Positions 7,375-16,151 of a stretch of 64,000 nt of DNA are shown here, piece by piece. The stretch comes from Amycolatopsis xylanica (GTDB lineage: Bacteria > Actinomycetota > Actinomycetes > Mycobacteriales > Pseudonocardiaceae). The DNA lies in NCBI RefSeq assembly GCF_900107045.1, contig NZ_FNON01000003.1:558001-622000 (forward strand). Reading direction: 5' to 3'. The notes under the pieces are model-generated. The model saw only the letters and a program-made list of their open reading frames with translations. It searched no databases and had not been told where the DNA came from. Position 1 is the first letter of the stretch. Each line of letters begins with the position of its first letter. The position numbers were made by a program, and so were the translations under genes.

Positions 7375-8922
7375 ATGTACGACTACGTGATCGTCGGAGC
7401 GGGATCGGCGGGCTGCGCGCTCGCCGCCAGACTGAGTGAGGACCCGGACGTGAAGGTCTGCCTCATCGAGGCCGGTCCGGCGGACACCTCGCCGAACATC
7501 CACGTGCCCGCGGCGTTCTCGAAACTGTTCCGTACCAACGTCGATTGGGACTACGACACCCACGACGAGCCGTTCCTCGACCGCCGCCGGATCTACCTGC
7601 CGCGTGGCCGCGTGCTGGGCGGGACGAGCTCGATCAACACCCAGATCTACATCCGCGGCAACCGGCTCGACTACGACGCGTGGGACCAGCCGGGTTGGTC
7701 CTTCGACGAGCTGCTCCCCTACTTCAAGCGCTCCGAGGACAACGAACGCGGCGAGTCCGAGTTCCACGGTGCCGGCGGCCCCCTCTCGGTCTCGGAGAAC
7801 CGTTCGCAGAACCCGATGTCCACCGCGTTCGTCGAGGCGGGCGTGCAGGCGGGCTACGGCGCGAACGACGACTTCAACGGCGCTTCGCAGGACGGCTTCG
7901 GCTACTTCCAGCTGACCCAGAAGGACGGGCGCCGCGCGAGCACCTCCACCGCGTTCCTGCACCCCGCGCTGGGCCGCCCGAACCTCACGGTCGAGACCAA
8001 CGTCCACGTGCACCGCGTGCTGATCGAGAACGAGTTCGCCGTCGGCGTCGTCGGCCAGCGCCTCGACGAGGAGATCACCATCCGCGCCGAGCGCGAGGTC
8101 ATCCTCGCCGCCGGCGCCTACAACTCGCCGCAGCTGCTGATGCACTCGGGCATCGGCCCGGCCGCGCTGCTCGGCCCGCTGGGCGTGCCGGTGGTCGTCG
8201 ACCAGCCGTTGGTCGGCCAGAACCTGCAGGACCACGCGCTGATCCCGCTGGTGTTCACGCACGAGCACCCGATCAGCATGATCGCCGCGGGCGCGCCGGA
8301 GAACTTCCAGCAGTTCATGGAGCAGGGCCGCGGCCCGCTGACCTGCAACGGCCCCGAGACCGGCGGTTTCGTCCGCACCAGGGCGGACCTGCCCGCCCCG
8401 GACGTCGAGTACCTGTCCGCGCCGGTCATGTTCATCGACAGCGGCCTCGCCATGCCGACCGGGCACGCGCTCACCTTCGGCCCGTCGATGCTCACCCCGC
8501 GCAGCCGCGGCGCCGTCACCATCGCCTCGGACGACCCGACGACCAAGCCCCGCATCCAGCACAACTTCTTCGTCGAGCCCGAAGACCTCACCGACGCGAT
8601 CGCCGCGTTGCGCATCGGCCTCGAGATCTCGCGCCAGGAAGCGCTGCGCGAGTACACCTCGAACCCGTACCGCCCGCCGGCCTCGGAGTCCGACGCGGAC
8701 CTGACCGACTACATCCGCAAGTTCACCCACTCCATCTACCACCCGGTCGGCACCTGCGCGATCGGTTCGGTGGTCGACACGGAGCTGCGCGTCGGCGGTG
8801 TCGGCGGCCTGCGCGTCGCGGACGCGTCGGTGATGCCCGTGATCCCGCGCGGCAACACCAACGCCCCGACCATCGCGGTCGCCGAGAAGGCCGCGGACCT
8901 GATCCGCAAGGCCACCGCCTAG
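7375..8922 (+). CDS. GMC family FAD oxidoreductase
   Basis: A 515-residue flavoenzyme of the glucose-methanol-choline family, close in size to choline dehydrogenase-like alcohol dehydrogenases and oxidases. The FAD-binding GAGSAG is at residues 8-13 and the PROSITE-type PRGRVLGGTSSIN at about 76-88. The C-terminal active site is seen as IYHPVGTCAIG (His456) and PRGNTNAPT (Asn496). AAGGAGGAG precedes ATG 7375. It probably oxidises an alcohol of a pathway intermediate to a carbonyl in the cytosol. It is transcribed divergently from the DUF2306 gene and ends in a hairpin repeat shared with another locus. The substrate is not predictable. Confidence 0.93.
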   Translation: MYDYVIVGAGSAGCALAARLSEDPDVKVCLIEAGPADTSPNIHVPAAFSKLFRTNVDWDYDTHDEPFLDRRRIYLPRGRVLGGTSSINTQIYIRGNRLDYDAWDQPGWSFDELLPYFKRSEDNERGESEFHGAGGPLSVSENRSQNPMSTAFVEAGVQAGYGANDDFNGASQDGFGYFQLTQKDGRRASTSTAFLHPALGRPNLTVETNVHVHRVLIENEFAVGVVGQRLDEEITIRAEREVILAAGAYNSPQLLMHSGIGPAALLGPLGVPVVVDQPLVGQNLQDHALIPLVFTHEHPISMIAAGAPENFQQFMEQGRGPLTCNGPETGGFVRTRADLPAPDVEYLSAPVMFIDSGLAMPTGHALTFGPSMLTPRSRGAVTIASDDPTTKPRIQHNFFVEPEDLTDAIAALRIGLEISRQEALREYTSNPYRPPASESDADLTDYIRKFTHSIYHPVGTCAIGSVVDTELRVGGVGGLRVADASVMPVIPRGNTNAPTIAVAEKAADLIRKATA

Positions 8923-8937
8923 GTCGCCGCTGCCACT

Positions 8938-8990
8938 AGCCCGAAAGCCACTTTCGCCAGGTCCAACCTGACGAAAGTGGCTTTCGGGCT
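8938..8990. terminator. Terminator-like hairpin, AAAGCCACTTTCG repeat family
   Basis: An arm at 8938-8961 pairs with 8967-8990 with one mismatch, and TTTT follows on the plus strand. It contains the AAAGCCACTTTCG word that also forms the inner hairpin at 53070-53110. It probably terminates the GMC oxidoreductase transcript. Confidence 0.8.
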
Positions 8991-9015
8991 TTTCTGGGCC
9001 GGTCTGAGCATGCGA

Positions 9016-9054
9016 AGGCCCCCTTCACCGCCGGCGGGGTGGTGAAGGGGGCCT
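9016..9054. repeat. AGGCCCCCTTCACC inverted repeat
   Basis: A 14-bp perfect stem (9016-9029 with 9041-9054) between convergent genes. It belongs to the 'AGGCCxxCTTCA' hairpin family also seen at 31302-31341. Confidence 0.7.
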
Positions 9055-9064
9055 CAGCGTGGGG

Positions 9065-9110
9065 GTCGTGAGTGGTATGCCCGGTTAGAACCGGCCGTAC
9101 CACTCACGAC
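9065..9110. repeat. GTGAGTG...GGTTAGAACC hairpin repeat, copy 1
   Basis: Outer arms GTCGTGAGTGGTA and TACCACTCACGAC flank an inner CCGGTTAGAACCGG palindrome. It lies 3 nt from the stop of the minus-strand monooxygenase gene. The same architecture recurs at 23378, 43985, 63674 and, in split form, within 30827-31447. Confidence 0.8.
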
Positions 9111-9113
9111 CGC

Positions 9114-10289
9114 TTACAGGTAGTGCGTGTTCGGACCCAGGCCGCACGCGATGCGGCCGTAGAGCTCGAGGTTGGTGTTCGGATGCATCACCGCGTGCAG
9201 GTTCACCACGCGGATGTCGCGCTCGATGCGCTGCATCGGCACCGAGCTGTACGCCGACGAGCCGCCGCTGGCGGTGGCCAGGATGTCGACGGCCTCCTTG
9301 GCGCGCTGGCAGGTGGCGCCGAGGTCGAGGCGGACGCGGGCGCGCTCCTCCAGCGTCCACTCCTCGCCGGACGCGGTCTTGGCGTCGACCAGGTCCGCCG
9401 CGCGGAGTGCGTGGAAGCTCGACTCGTCGACCTTGATCGTGGCCTCGGCGACCTGGAGGTGGGTCAGCGGCGCCTCGGACTGGTTGGTGTAGTCCGTGTA
9501 CGTGATCTTGCGTCCGGGGAGCCGCTCGAAGAAGTTCTCCTTGGCCGCCTTCGCCAGCCCGACCGCGATGGCGCTCACCGTGGCGCAGGCGGTCGGCAGC
9601 AGCGGGGCCTGGAAGATCGGGGAATCGGCGTTCTTGACCGACGAGTACTTCTGGTGCAGCACCGGGCCCATCTTCAGCACGCGCTCGGCCGGGACGAACA
9701 CGTCCTGCGCGACCGTGCTGACACTGCCGGTGCCGCGCAGGCCCGAGGTGTGCCAGTCGTCGATGATCTCCAGGTCCTTCAACGGGATCGCCGTCATGAT
9801 CGGCTCGGGGCCGTCGGCGTCGGGGTCGAGCAGGATCGCGGAGTTGGTGTTCCAGTGGCTCTGCTGGGCGCCGGAGTTGAACGTCCACTTGCCGTTCACG
9901 ATGTAGCCGCCCGCGGTCGGCGTCGCGGTCGCGGTGGGGCTGAGGATGCCGCAGACGCGGACGTCGGGGGTCGAGAAGATCTCGTCCTGCACCTCGTCGG
10001 GGAACAGGCAGGCGATCCAGGTGCTGATCGTCCAGACGCTCGCGGTCCACGCGGTCGAGCCGTCGCCGCGCGCGAGTTCGGTGACGGTCTCGGACAGGGT
10101 ACGCAGGCCGACCTCGTGGCCGCCGTAGCGCTTCGGGATGCGCATCCGGAAGAAGCCCGCGTCGGTCAGCGCTTCGAGTGACTCGGGGTGCAGTTTCCGG
10201 TTTTCCTCTGTCCAGGCCGCGTTCGCCTTCAGCAACGGCACCAGGTTCGAGGCGCGGCTCACGAATTCCTGCTCCGACGGTGTTTCCAC
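9114..10289 (-). CDS. Acyl-CoA-dehydrogenase-fold flavin-dependent monooxygenase
   Basis: A 391-residue protein with the acyl-CoA dehydrogenase fold of the group D (HsaA/DszC/VlmH-like) two-component monooxygenases, rather than a fatty-acid dehydrogenase. Signs are LHPESLEALTDAGFFRMRIP near the start, YGGHEVGLRTLSE, WTASVWTIS, GGYIVNGKWTFNSG, WHTSGLRGTGS, and a C-terminal ERDIRVVNLHAVMHPN segment with the conserved late His. Relatives use reduced flavin from a separate reductase to hydroxylate C or N atoms; no flavin reductase is adjacent. GTG 10289 was chosen because GAGGAG lies 6 nt upstream. It starts 41 nt after an AraC regulator gene, so the two are probably co-transcribed. N-hydroxylation of an amine from the nearby decarboxylase is an attractive but untested idea. 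Confidence 0.85.
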   Translation of the reverse strand: METPSEQEFVSRASNLVPLLKANAAWTEENRKLHPESLEALTDAGFFRMRIPKRYGGHEVGLRTLSETVTELARGDGSTAWTASVWTISTWIACLFPDEVQDEIFSTPDVRVCGILSPTATATPTAGGYIVNGKWTFNSGAQQSHWNTNSAILLDPDADGPEPIMTAIPLKDLEIIDDWHTSGLRGTGSVSTVAQDVFVPAERVLKMGPVLHQKYSSVKNADSPIFQAPLLPTACATVSAIAVGLAKAAKENFFERLPGRKITYTDYTNQSEAPLTHLQVAEATIKVDESSFHALRAADLVDAKTASGEEWTLEERARVRLDLGATCQRAKEAVDILATASGGSSAYSSVPMQRIERDIRVVNLHAVMHPNTNLELYGRIACGLGPNTHYL

Positions 10290-10330
10290 AATGTACTCCT
10301 CGGACCGGTCGTCAAAGTACTTCGAGGTTC

Positions 10331-11035
10331 TCAGCAAGCGAGCGCCGCGGGCTCCTCTTCCCTTGCTGAATCGTCCAGCAGCGCGAGCAGCGCGGGCGGG
10401 TCCGCGATCCGCCTGGCGCGCAGCCGGATTTCGGGAACGCGGAGATCACTTTCGGGGCCGATCTGCACCTGCCCGGTGCCGCCGAGCAGATTTCCCCGCA
10501 TGGAATGCGCCAGCACGTACCAGCTCCCCGCGGGAACACCGTCCAGCACATATTCCCCCGGCCGTTCCATGATGACGTGCCGGGCGGGAACCCCCTCGAA
10601 AACGCGGCCGGAGAACAGGCCGACGAAAGCCGGGAATGCCCCGTTCCACGCCAGGCTGCCGCGGACGACACCGCAGCCGCCGCCGCACCCGCCGACGAAC
10701 GGCGGTGGGTCCATCCGGCGGTACCGTGACGGCGTGACCCCTACGCTGTAACGGAATCTGGTGCTGAACGAACCGACCCCGCTGAAGCCGACCTGGTTGG
10801 TCACGTCCGCTACACTCAGCGTGGTGGAGACCAGCAGCCGTTTCGCCTGCTCGATCCGGACCGCCGACAAATAGCGGCCGGGCGATATTCCAGTGACCCG
10901 CTGGAACATCCTCGAGAAATGAAACTTGCTGTACATCGCGCAGCGGGCAAGATCGTCGACGGTCAGCGGCGTCGAGTATTCTTCCCGCATCGTTCCGATA
11001 GCCCGCTCAACGGCGGTGACAGCCGAGAGATTCAT
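10331..11035 (-). CDS. AraC-family regulator with C-terminal beta-rich domain
   Basis: A 234-residue transcription factor. The AraC/XylS double helix-turn-helix is at the N-terminus (about residues 8-105): LTVDDLARCAMYSKFHFSRM, then GISPGRYLSAVRIEQAKRLL and a second helix pair with VADVTNQVGF. The remaining 125 residues contain a Gly/Cys-rich link (GGCGGGCG) and segments such as YVLDGVPAGSWYVLAHS. These resemble carboxypeptidase-regulatory-like beta sandwiches, probably a ligand sensor. ATG 11035 was chosen because HTH homology begins just after it; an in-frame ATG at 11095 lacks a ribosome-binding site. It precedes the flavin monooxygenase and diverges from the aminotransferase at 11169, so it may control both. 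Confidence 0.85.
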   Translation of the reverse strand: MNLSAVTAVERAIGTMREEYSTPLTVDDLARCAMYSKFHFSRMFQRVTGISPGRYLSAVRIEQAKRLLVSTTLSVADVTNQVGFSGVGSFSTRFRYSVGVTPSRYRRMDPPPFVGGCGGGCGVVRGSLAWNGAFPAFVGLFSGRVFEGVPARHVIMERPGEYVLDGVPAGSWYVLAHSMRGNLLGGTGQVQIGPESDLRVPEIRLRARRIADPPALLALLDDSAREEEPAALAC

Positions 11036-11168
11036 GCCTTCGAGTATCGCCAGGTGCTGTCGGCCTCTTCCAGCGTGCGCTTCATGAAAACGCATATGCG
11101 TTTCGCATGCGCCGAGGGTGAGCACGCTCGGAGACGCGGGGCGCGGCGGCGCCGTCAAGACTTGCGCC

Positions 11169-12302
11169 ATGCCTACACTTCCCGAGTTCCGGCTGGAGTC
11201 GTATTTCTCCACGTGGGAGTTCGTCGCGCGGTACCACCTCACCGCCTCGGACGCGCAGACGGTGACGAAGGCCGAACTGCTCGCGATGGCGAGTGACGAG
11301 GACCGCGCGCGCTGGGAGAACATGGACCTGGGCTACGGCGAGACCTACGGCCTGCCCGAGCTCCGCGCCGCGATCGCGGGCACGTACGACCACCTCGAAG
11401 CCGAGGACGTCATCTGCTTCGCCGGCGCCGAGGAAGCGCTCAACCTCGCGATGCACGTCCTGCTCGACGCGAGCGACCACGCGATCGTCATCACCCCGAA
11501 CTACCAGGCGGCCGAAACGATCCCGCTGTCGATCTGCGAGGTCACCGGGATCGCGCTCGACCCGGACGGCGACTGGCGCCTCGACGTCGACGCCCTCGAG
11601 GCCGCGATCCGGCCCAACACCAAGGTCATCTCGGTCAACTTCCCCAACAACCCCACCGGCACCATTCCCGGCAAGGCCACCTGGGACCGGCTGGTGCGCC
11701 TGGCCGCCGACCGCGGGATCCGGCTGTTCAGCGACGAGGTCTACCGCGGCGTCGAGCTCGACCGCGAAGCCACGCTGACGCAGGCCGCCGACCTCTCGGA
11801 CACCGCGCTGTCGCTCAACGTGCTTTCCAAGGCTTACGGGCTCGGCGGCCTGCGCATCGGCTGGATCGCGTGCCGTGACCGCGCGCTGCTTCAACGCCTC
11901 GAACGCGCCAAGCACTACGCGTCGATCTGCAACTCCACGCTGAGCGAAGTGCTCGGCCTGATCGCGCTGAACGCCAAAGAGCGGCTGTTGGAACGCAACC
12001 GCGAGATCATCGCCGAGAACGTGCCGCAGTTCGACGCCTTCTTCGCGAGCTACCCGGACCTGTTCGAGTGGCAGCCCCCGAAGGGCGGCTGTGTCACTTT
12101 CCCGCGCTATCTCGGCGAAGACGGCGTCGAAGCCATGTGCGCCGGCCTCGTCGCCGAGGCCGGCGTCCTGCTGCTGCCCGCCAGCCTGTACGTCTCAGAG
12201 CTGACCCCCGTGCCCACCGACCGCTTCCGGGTCGGCGTCGGGCGCAGTGACCCGAAAGCGGCTTTGGGGGCATGGGCGGACTGGATCGAACAGCGTCAAT
12301 AA
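11169..12302 (+). CDS. Class I/II fold-type I aminotransferase
   Basis: A 377-residue cytosolic PLP enzyme of the aspartate-aminotransferase superfamily. Visible signs are YGLPELRAAIA (60-70), NFPNNPTGTIPG (157-168) with the substrate/PLP Asn, DEVYRGVELD around 189, and Schiff-base Lys221 in VLSKAYGLGGLRIGW. A late GVGRSDP carries the conserved carboxylate-binding Arg (FRVGVGR). Relatives include capreomycidine-synthase-like and general amino-acid aminotransferases, so transamination or beta/gamma chemistry is possible. ATG 11169 fits homology. It is divergent from the AraC regulator and ends 5 nt before the convergent permease stop. It is one of five PLP enzymes in this locus. Confidence 0.88.
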   Translation: MPTLPEFRLESYFSTWEFVARYHLTASDAQTVTKAELLAMASDEDRARWENMDLGYGETYGLPELRAAIAGTYDHLEAEDVICFAGAEEALNLAMHVLLDASDHAIVITPNYQAAETIPLSICEVTGIALDPDGDWRLDVDALEAAIRPNTKVISVNFPNNPTGTIPGKATWDRLVRLAADRGIRLFSDEVYRGVELDREATLTQAADLSDTALSLNVLSKAYGLGGLRIGWIACRDRALLQRLERAKHYASICNSTLSEVLGLIALNAKERLLERNREIIAENVPQFDAFFASYPDLFEWQPPKGGCVTFPRYLGEDGVEAMCAGLVAEAGVLLLPASLYVSELTPVPTDRFRVGVGRSDPKAALGAWADWIEQRQ

Positions 12303-12307
12303 CAGCG

Positions 12308-13582
12308 TCAACAACAGCACTGAATGGCGGCGTTCTTTCGGAAGACCATCGCCAAAGCCAGCAGCATCAGCACTCCCGCGTAGATCAGGCTGGTGCCGAA
12401 GAACGGCAGCATCGCCGCCGCGCCGATGGCGACGCCGATGTTGCACAGCCGGGCGGCGCGCCCGGTCAGCAGCCGGTGCGCGGCCACGAAGGTGACCAGG
12501 AAGATCAGCAAGAACGCCGCGGAGGTCGCGGTGATGAGCCGCTCCTCGCTGCTGCCGGTCAGCACGAGCAGGCCGACCGGCACGCCGTACCCGGCGATCA
12601 GCGAAAGCAGCGCGACGTAAGGGACGTTGCGGCGCGCGGACACCTTCGTCAGCGCCGCCGGGAGCAGGCCGCTCCTGGCCGACGAATAGACCATCCGCGA
12701 GGTGCCGAGCACCCAGGCGTTCGTCGCGAGCAGCAACAGCACCACCGCGACGATGCCGCCGACCCGCGCCAGCGTCTCCCCGCTCACGATCCGCAGCAGC
12801 GTCGTGAACGCGGTGATCTGACTGCCTTCCGCGGCGCCAGGCGGGACCACCAGCACGATCGTCGCGGCCATCGTCAGGTACAGGAACCCGATCACGAACA
12901 CCGCCAGCGCGATGGCCTTCCGGAACGTCCGGCGCGGGTCCACCACCTCTTCGGCCACGGGCGCGGCGTTCTCCCAGCCGATGAACCCGAAGAAGCACAC
13001 GATCAGCGCCGCGCCGACGCTCGACCAGCCATGTGGCGCGAACGGCGTCAGGTTCGCGCTGTCCGCGCTCGGCATGGCGATCGCCATCACCACGACCAGG
13101 AACGTGACGAGCGCGATCAGCACGGCGCCCTGCACGAAACTGCTCGTCTTGACCCCGAACAGGTTGAACAGGACCGAGCCGACCATGATCGCGAAGCCCA
13201 GCACGACCACCTTCAGGTCACTGGGATTGGGATCCCACATGTTCAGCAGATACCGCGACGCGGCCAGCCCGAGCACGGGGTTCGCGATGAGCAGCGACAG
13301 CACCAGGAACGCCCCGACCCAGCGGCCCGCCCGCGGCGCGATGCCGGTGCTGACGAAACAGGCGATACCGCTGGCGCTCGGATACTGGGCGGACAGCCGC
13401 GCGAAGGTGAGCGCGAGCGGGTACGAGTAGAGGATCAGCAGCGCCCACGCGAGCAACGACAGCGGCCCCGCCTCGGCGGCCGCGTGCCCCGGCAGGATGA
13501 GGATGCCCACCCCCACCACCGAGGTCACGTAGTGGATGACGAGCCCGGACACGCCCATCGACCGTTCCAGGGTGGTGGTCAT
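12308..13582 (-). CDS. APC superfamily amino acid/amine permease
   Basis: A 424-residue integral membrane protein with about 12 hydrophobic helices, of the amino acid-polyamine-organocation family (YjeH-like). The helix 1 signature GVGILILPG is near residue 25, followed by QYPSASGIACF and FFGFIGWENAAPVAEEV in the central region, with a basic link DPRRTFRKA. The start ATG overlaps the previous gene's stop by one base (TGATG), so it is translationally coupled as the last gene of the eight-gene operon. It could import the amino acid precursor or export an amine product; direction cannot be told from sequence. Confidence 0.9.
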   Translation of the reverse strand: MTTTLERSMGVSGLVIHYVTSVVGVGILILPGHAAAEAGPLSLLAWALLILYSYPLALTFARLSAQYPSASGIACFVSTGIAPRAGRWVGAFLVLSLLIANPVLGLAASRYLLNMWDPNPSDLKVVVLGFAIMVGSVLFNLFGVKTSSFVQGAVLIALVTFLVVVMAIAMPSADSANLTPFAPHGWSSVGAALIVCFFGFIGWENAAPVAEEVVDPRRTFRKAIALAVFVIGFLYLTMAATIVLVVPPGAAEGSQITAFTTLLRIVSGETLARVGGIVAVVLLLLATNAWVLGTSRMVYSSARSGLLPAALTKVSARRNVPYVALLSLIAGYGVPVGLLVLTGSSEERLITATSAAFLLIFLVTFVAAHRLLTGRAARLCNIGVAIGAAAMLPFFGTSLIYAGVLMLLALAMVFRKNAAIQCCC

Positions 13583-14679
13583 CAGAGAATCCTCTCGATC
13601 TCGTGCAGGAGCGTTTCGATCAGCTTGCGGTTCGCGGAGGTGCCGACCAGCCCGACGCGGAAGGTCTCACCCGCGAACGGCTCGAGGCCGCCCGCGATCA
13701 TCACGCCGGCGTCCAGCAGCCGGTCGCACAGCTCGTTCGCGCGCGGGTGCCGGGCGACGACCACCAGGTTCGCCGCGTGCTCGTCGGCGGCGACCACGTC
13801 GAAACCCAGGCGCCGCAAGCCATCGCGGCATTCCGTGCGCAGCTGCGCGCGCTGGGCGACCCAGTTCTCCCTGCCGACCGTGTGAATCCGGCGGAGGCTG
13901 CTCGCCAGCACCTGGATCAGGCTGGTCGGCATGGTGACCGGGGTGGGTTCCCAGTCGTCCTCGGTCGCCGCGTGCTCCCATCTCGCGAGATCGAGGTACC
14001 AGGTGGGCGGGCGCACCGACCGCGCGTCGACCCGCTGCTTGCCCGCGTCGGACAGCGCCACCACGGCGAGACCAGGCGCGGCGCCGAGTCCCTTCTGCGA
14101 CGCGGAAACGAGCGCGTCGACCCCCATCGCGCGCATGTCGATGTGCTCACCGCCGGCGGCCGCGATGGCGTCGACGAGCAGCACCGCGCCGGACGCGTGC
14201 GCGAGCTTCGCCAGCTCCTCGATCGGATGCCGGACCGCGGTCGCCGTCTCCACGTGGGTGACCACCAGGCCGTCGCAGCCGCCGAGATCGATCCGCGCCG
14301 GGTCGACGGGCTCGCCCGGCACACACTCGACGACACGCACGTCGAGCCCGTGCGCCCGCGCGATGTCGACGAGCCTGCTGCCGAAGTAGCCCGAGTTCAC
14401 CACGGCCACGCGCTGGCCGGGCTCGAACAGGTTGAACATCGCGGCGTCCAGCCCGGCCGAGCCGGACCCGGGCAGCAGATACGTGCGGTCCGCGCCCAGC
14501 AGCAGCGCGAGATCTTCGTGCACGGCGGCGAAATCGGCCATCCAGGCAGGGCCGTAATGCGGCTCGATCTGCCTGCCGAGCACCGCGAGTTCGCGCGGAT
14601 GCAACCGGCAGGGGCCGGGGATCATCAAATGCCGGATCCCGCCGTGGCCGCCTTCGACCGCTGCCAGCGCGTTACTCAT
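13582..14679 (-). CDS. Class V aminotransferase (serine/alanine-glyoxylate type)
   Basis: A 365-residue fold-type I PLP enzyme of the alanine-/serine-glyoxylate aminotransferase group. Signs are IPGPCRLHPRELAVLG near residue 19, LLPGSGSAGLDAAMFNL, HVETATAVRHPIEEL, LLVDAIAAAGG with PLP-binding Asp170, and SASQKGLGAAPGLAVV with Schiff-base Lys196. It lies 14 nt after the decarboxylase and overlaps the permease start by one base. In this operon it may supply or remove an amino group from a pathway keto acid or aldehyde, or carry out related beta-elimination chemistry. Family is sure, substrate unknown. Confidence 0.88.
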   Translation of the reverse strand: MSNALAAVEGGHGGIRHLMIPGPCRLHPRELAVLGRQIEPHYGPAWMADFAAVHEDLALLLGADRTYLLPGSGSAGLDAAMFNLFEPGQRVAVVNSGYFGSRLVDIARAHGLDVRVVECVPGEPVDPARIDLGGCDGLVVTHVETATAVRHPIEELAKLAHASGAVLLVDAIAAAGGEHIDMRAMGVDALVSASQKGLGAAPGLAVVALSDAGKQRVDARSVRPPTWYLDLARWEHAATEDDWEPTPVTMPTSLIQVLASSLRRIHTVGRENWVAQRAQLRTECRDGLRRLGFDVVAADEHAANLVVVARHPRANELCDRLLDAGVMIAGGLEPFAGETFRVGLVGTSANRKLIETLLHEIERIL

Positions 14680-14693
14680 TTCGGCCTCTCAGG

Positions 14694-16151
14694 TCAGGCC
14701 GCCCTCGGCATCGCGAACCTGCGGGCGGCGATTTCGCGTAGTGCGCGCCACAGCCGTTCGACGTCGGCGCGCGTGGTGTGGATGTTGCCGATCGACACCC
14801 GGATCACGTATCCGTCGTCGATGACCGTGTGGGAGATGAAGGCCTCGCCCGAAGCGTTGACCTCTTCGACGATTTCGGCGTTGAGCCAGTCGTTGACCTC
14901 CCGGTCGCCGCTGGGCTCGAAACGCAGGCACACCAGCGGATAGATCGAGTCGACCGGCACGCGCCACAGCGGCTCCTCGGCGACCGCCTCGCGCAGCCAA
15001 TTCGCCAGCTGGACGCTGTGCTCCAGCCGCTCCGCCAGCCCCGCCCTGCCGAACGTCCTGATCACCCACCACAGCTTCAGCGCGCGGAAACTCCGCCCCA
15101 GCTGCGGGGTCAGGTTCATGTAGTCGACGGTGTGCTCGTCCTGCGCGGACTTCAGGTACTCCGCGACCAGGCGGAACGTGTCCGCGAGCGCGCCGCGGTG
15201 CCTGCAGTACAGCGCCGACGCCTCCATCGGGATGTAGAGCGTCTTGTGCGGGTTGACCACCAGCGAGTCCGCCAGGCTCAGGTCCTCGACCTGATCGGCG
15301 AGCGACGGCGCCAGCCGCCAGAACCCGCCGAACGCGGCGTCCACGTGCAGCCAGACGCCGTTGCGCTCGCAGACGTCGGCGATCGCCGTGACCGGGTCGG
15401 CCGCGCCGACCGAGGTGGTGCCGACCGAGGCGACCACCGCCACCGGCTTGAACCCGTTGGCCAGATCCGCCGAGATCGCCGCTTCCAGCGCGTCGGGCCG
15501 CATCCGGTACTGGTCGTCCGACGGGATCTTGACCAGATTCGCCGTGCCGAAGCCCAGCGTGATCGCGGCCTTGTCGACCGAGCTGTGCGCCTGGTCGGAG
15601 GTGTAGAGCCGCAGCACCGGGAGATCGCGCCCGGCCAGGCCCTCGACCCGCACGCTCGGCCCGAGCGCGGCGTCCCGCGCGGCCGCGAGCGCGTACAGCG
15701 TGGCCAGCGAGGCGCCGTTGACCAGCACCGAGTCGGAGTCTTCGGGATACCCGACCATTTCCGAGATCCAGCCGAGCACGACGCGTTCCAGCGCCGACGC
15801 CGCGGGACCGCTCTTCCACAGCATGGCGTTGACGTTCAGCGCCGCGGTCATCGTCTCCGCGAGGACACCGGGAAAGCTCGCGCTGTTGGAGAAATACCCG
15901 TGGAACGACGGGTGATTCCAGTGCACGAGGTACGGCAGGACCAGCTCACGGGTGTCGGTCAGCACCCGCTCGAAGTCCACGCCCTGCTCGGGCAGCTCGG
16001 ACAGCAGCGAAGCCGACAGGTCACCGGTGTCACTCGGGACGGTCACCGGGACCTGCCGGATCGACTCGAAATGCTCCCGGAGCACGGCAAGGAGTTCCCT
16101 GCCGTGCTCCTCGAACTGGGCCGGGGCCCAGTCGCCGGGTTCCTCAGACAT
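14694..16151 (-). CDS. Group II PLP-dependent amino acid decarboxylase
   Basis: A 485-residue decarboxylase of the aromatic-L-amino-acid/valine-decarboxylase family. Signs are HWNHPSFHGYF (78-88), TSDQAHSSVDKAA with cofactor-stacking His189, ASVGTTSVGAADP (241-253), WLHVDAAFGGFWRL with Asp271, and VVNPHKTLYIPMEAS with Schiff-base Lys303. It converts an L-amino acid to its amine with release of CO2. Known relatives act on Tyr, Trp, Dopa, Phe or branched-chain residues; I cannot tell which. Its start overlaps the upstream SDR gene by 8 nt. It is the most informative gene in the operon: the pathway probably goes through an amine. Confidence 0.92.
   Translation of the reverse strand: MSEEPGDWAPAQFEEHGRELLAVLREHFESIRQVPVTVPSDTGDLSASLLSELPEQGVDFERVLTDTRELVLPYLVHWNHPSFHGYFSNSASFPGVLAETMTAALNVNAMLWKSGPAASALERVVLGWISEMVGYPEDSDSVLVNGASLATLYALAAARDAALGPSVRVEGLAGRDLPVLRLYTSDQAHSSVDKAAITLGFGTANLVKIPSDDQYRMRPDALEAAISADLANGFKPVAVVASVGTTSVGAADPVTAIADVCERNGVWLHVDAAFGGFWRLAPSLADQVEDLSLADSLVVNPHKTLYIPMEASALYCRHRGALADTFRLVAEYLKSAQDEHTVDYMNLTPQLGRSFRALKLWWVIRTFGRAGLAERLEHSVQLANWLREAVAEEPLWRVPVDSIYPLVCLRFEPSGDREVNDWLNAEIVEEVNASGEAFISHTVIDDGYVIRVSIGNIHTTRADVERLWRALREIAARRFAMPRAA

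Noticed and set aside
9114-10289. Nitrososynthase (KijD3/DnmZ-like) acting on an amino sugar
   Set aside because: The fold is shared and an amino-sugar gene is nearby, but the visible motifs look more like HsaA/DszC-type hydroxylases. I could not support the narrower assignment.
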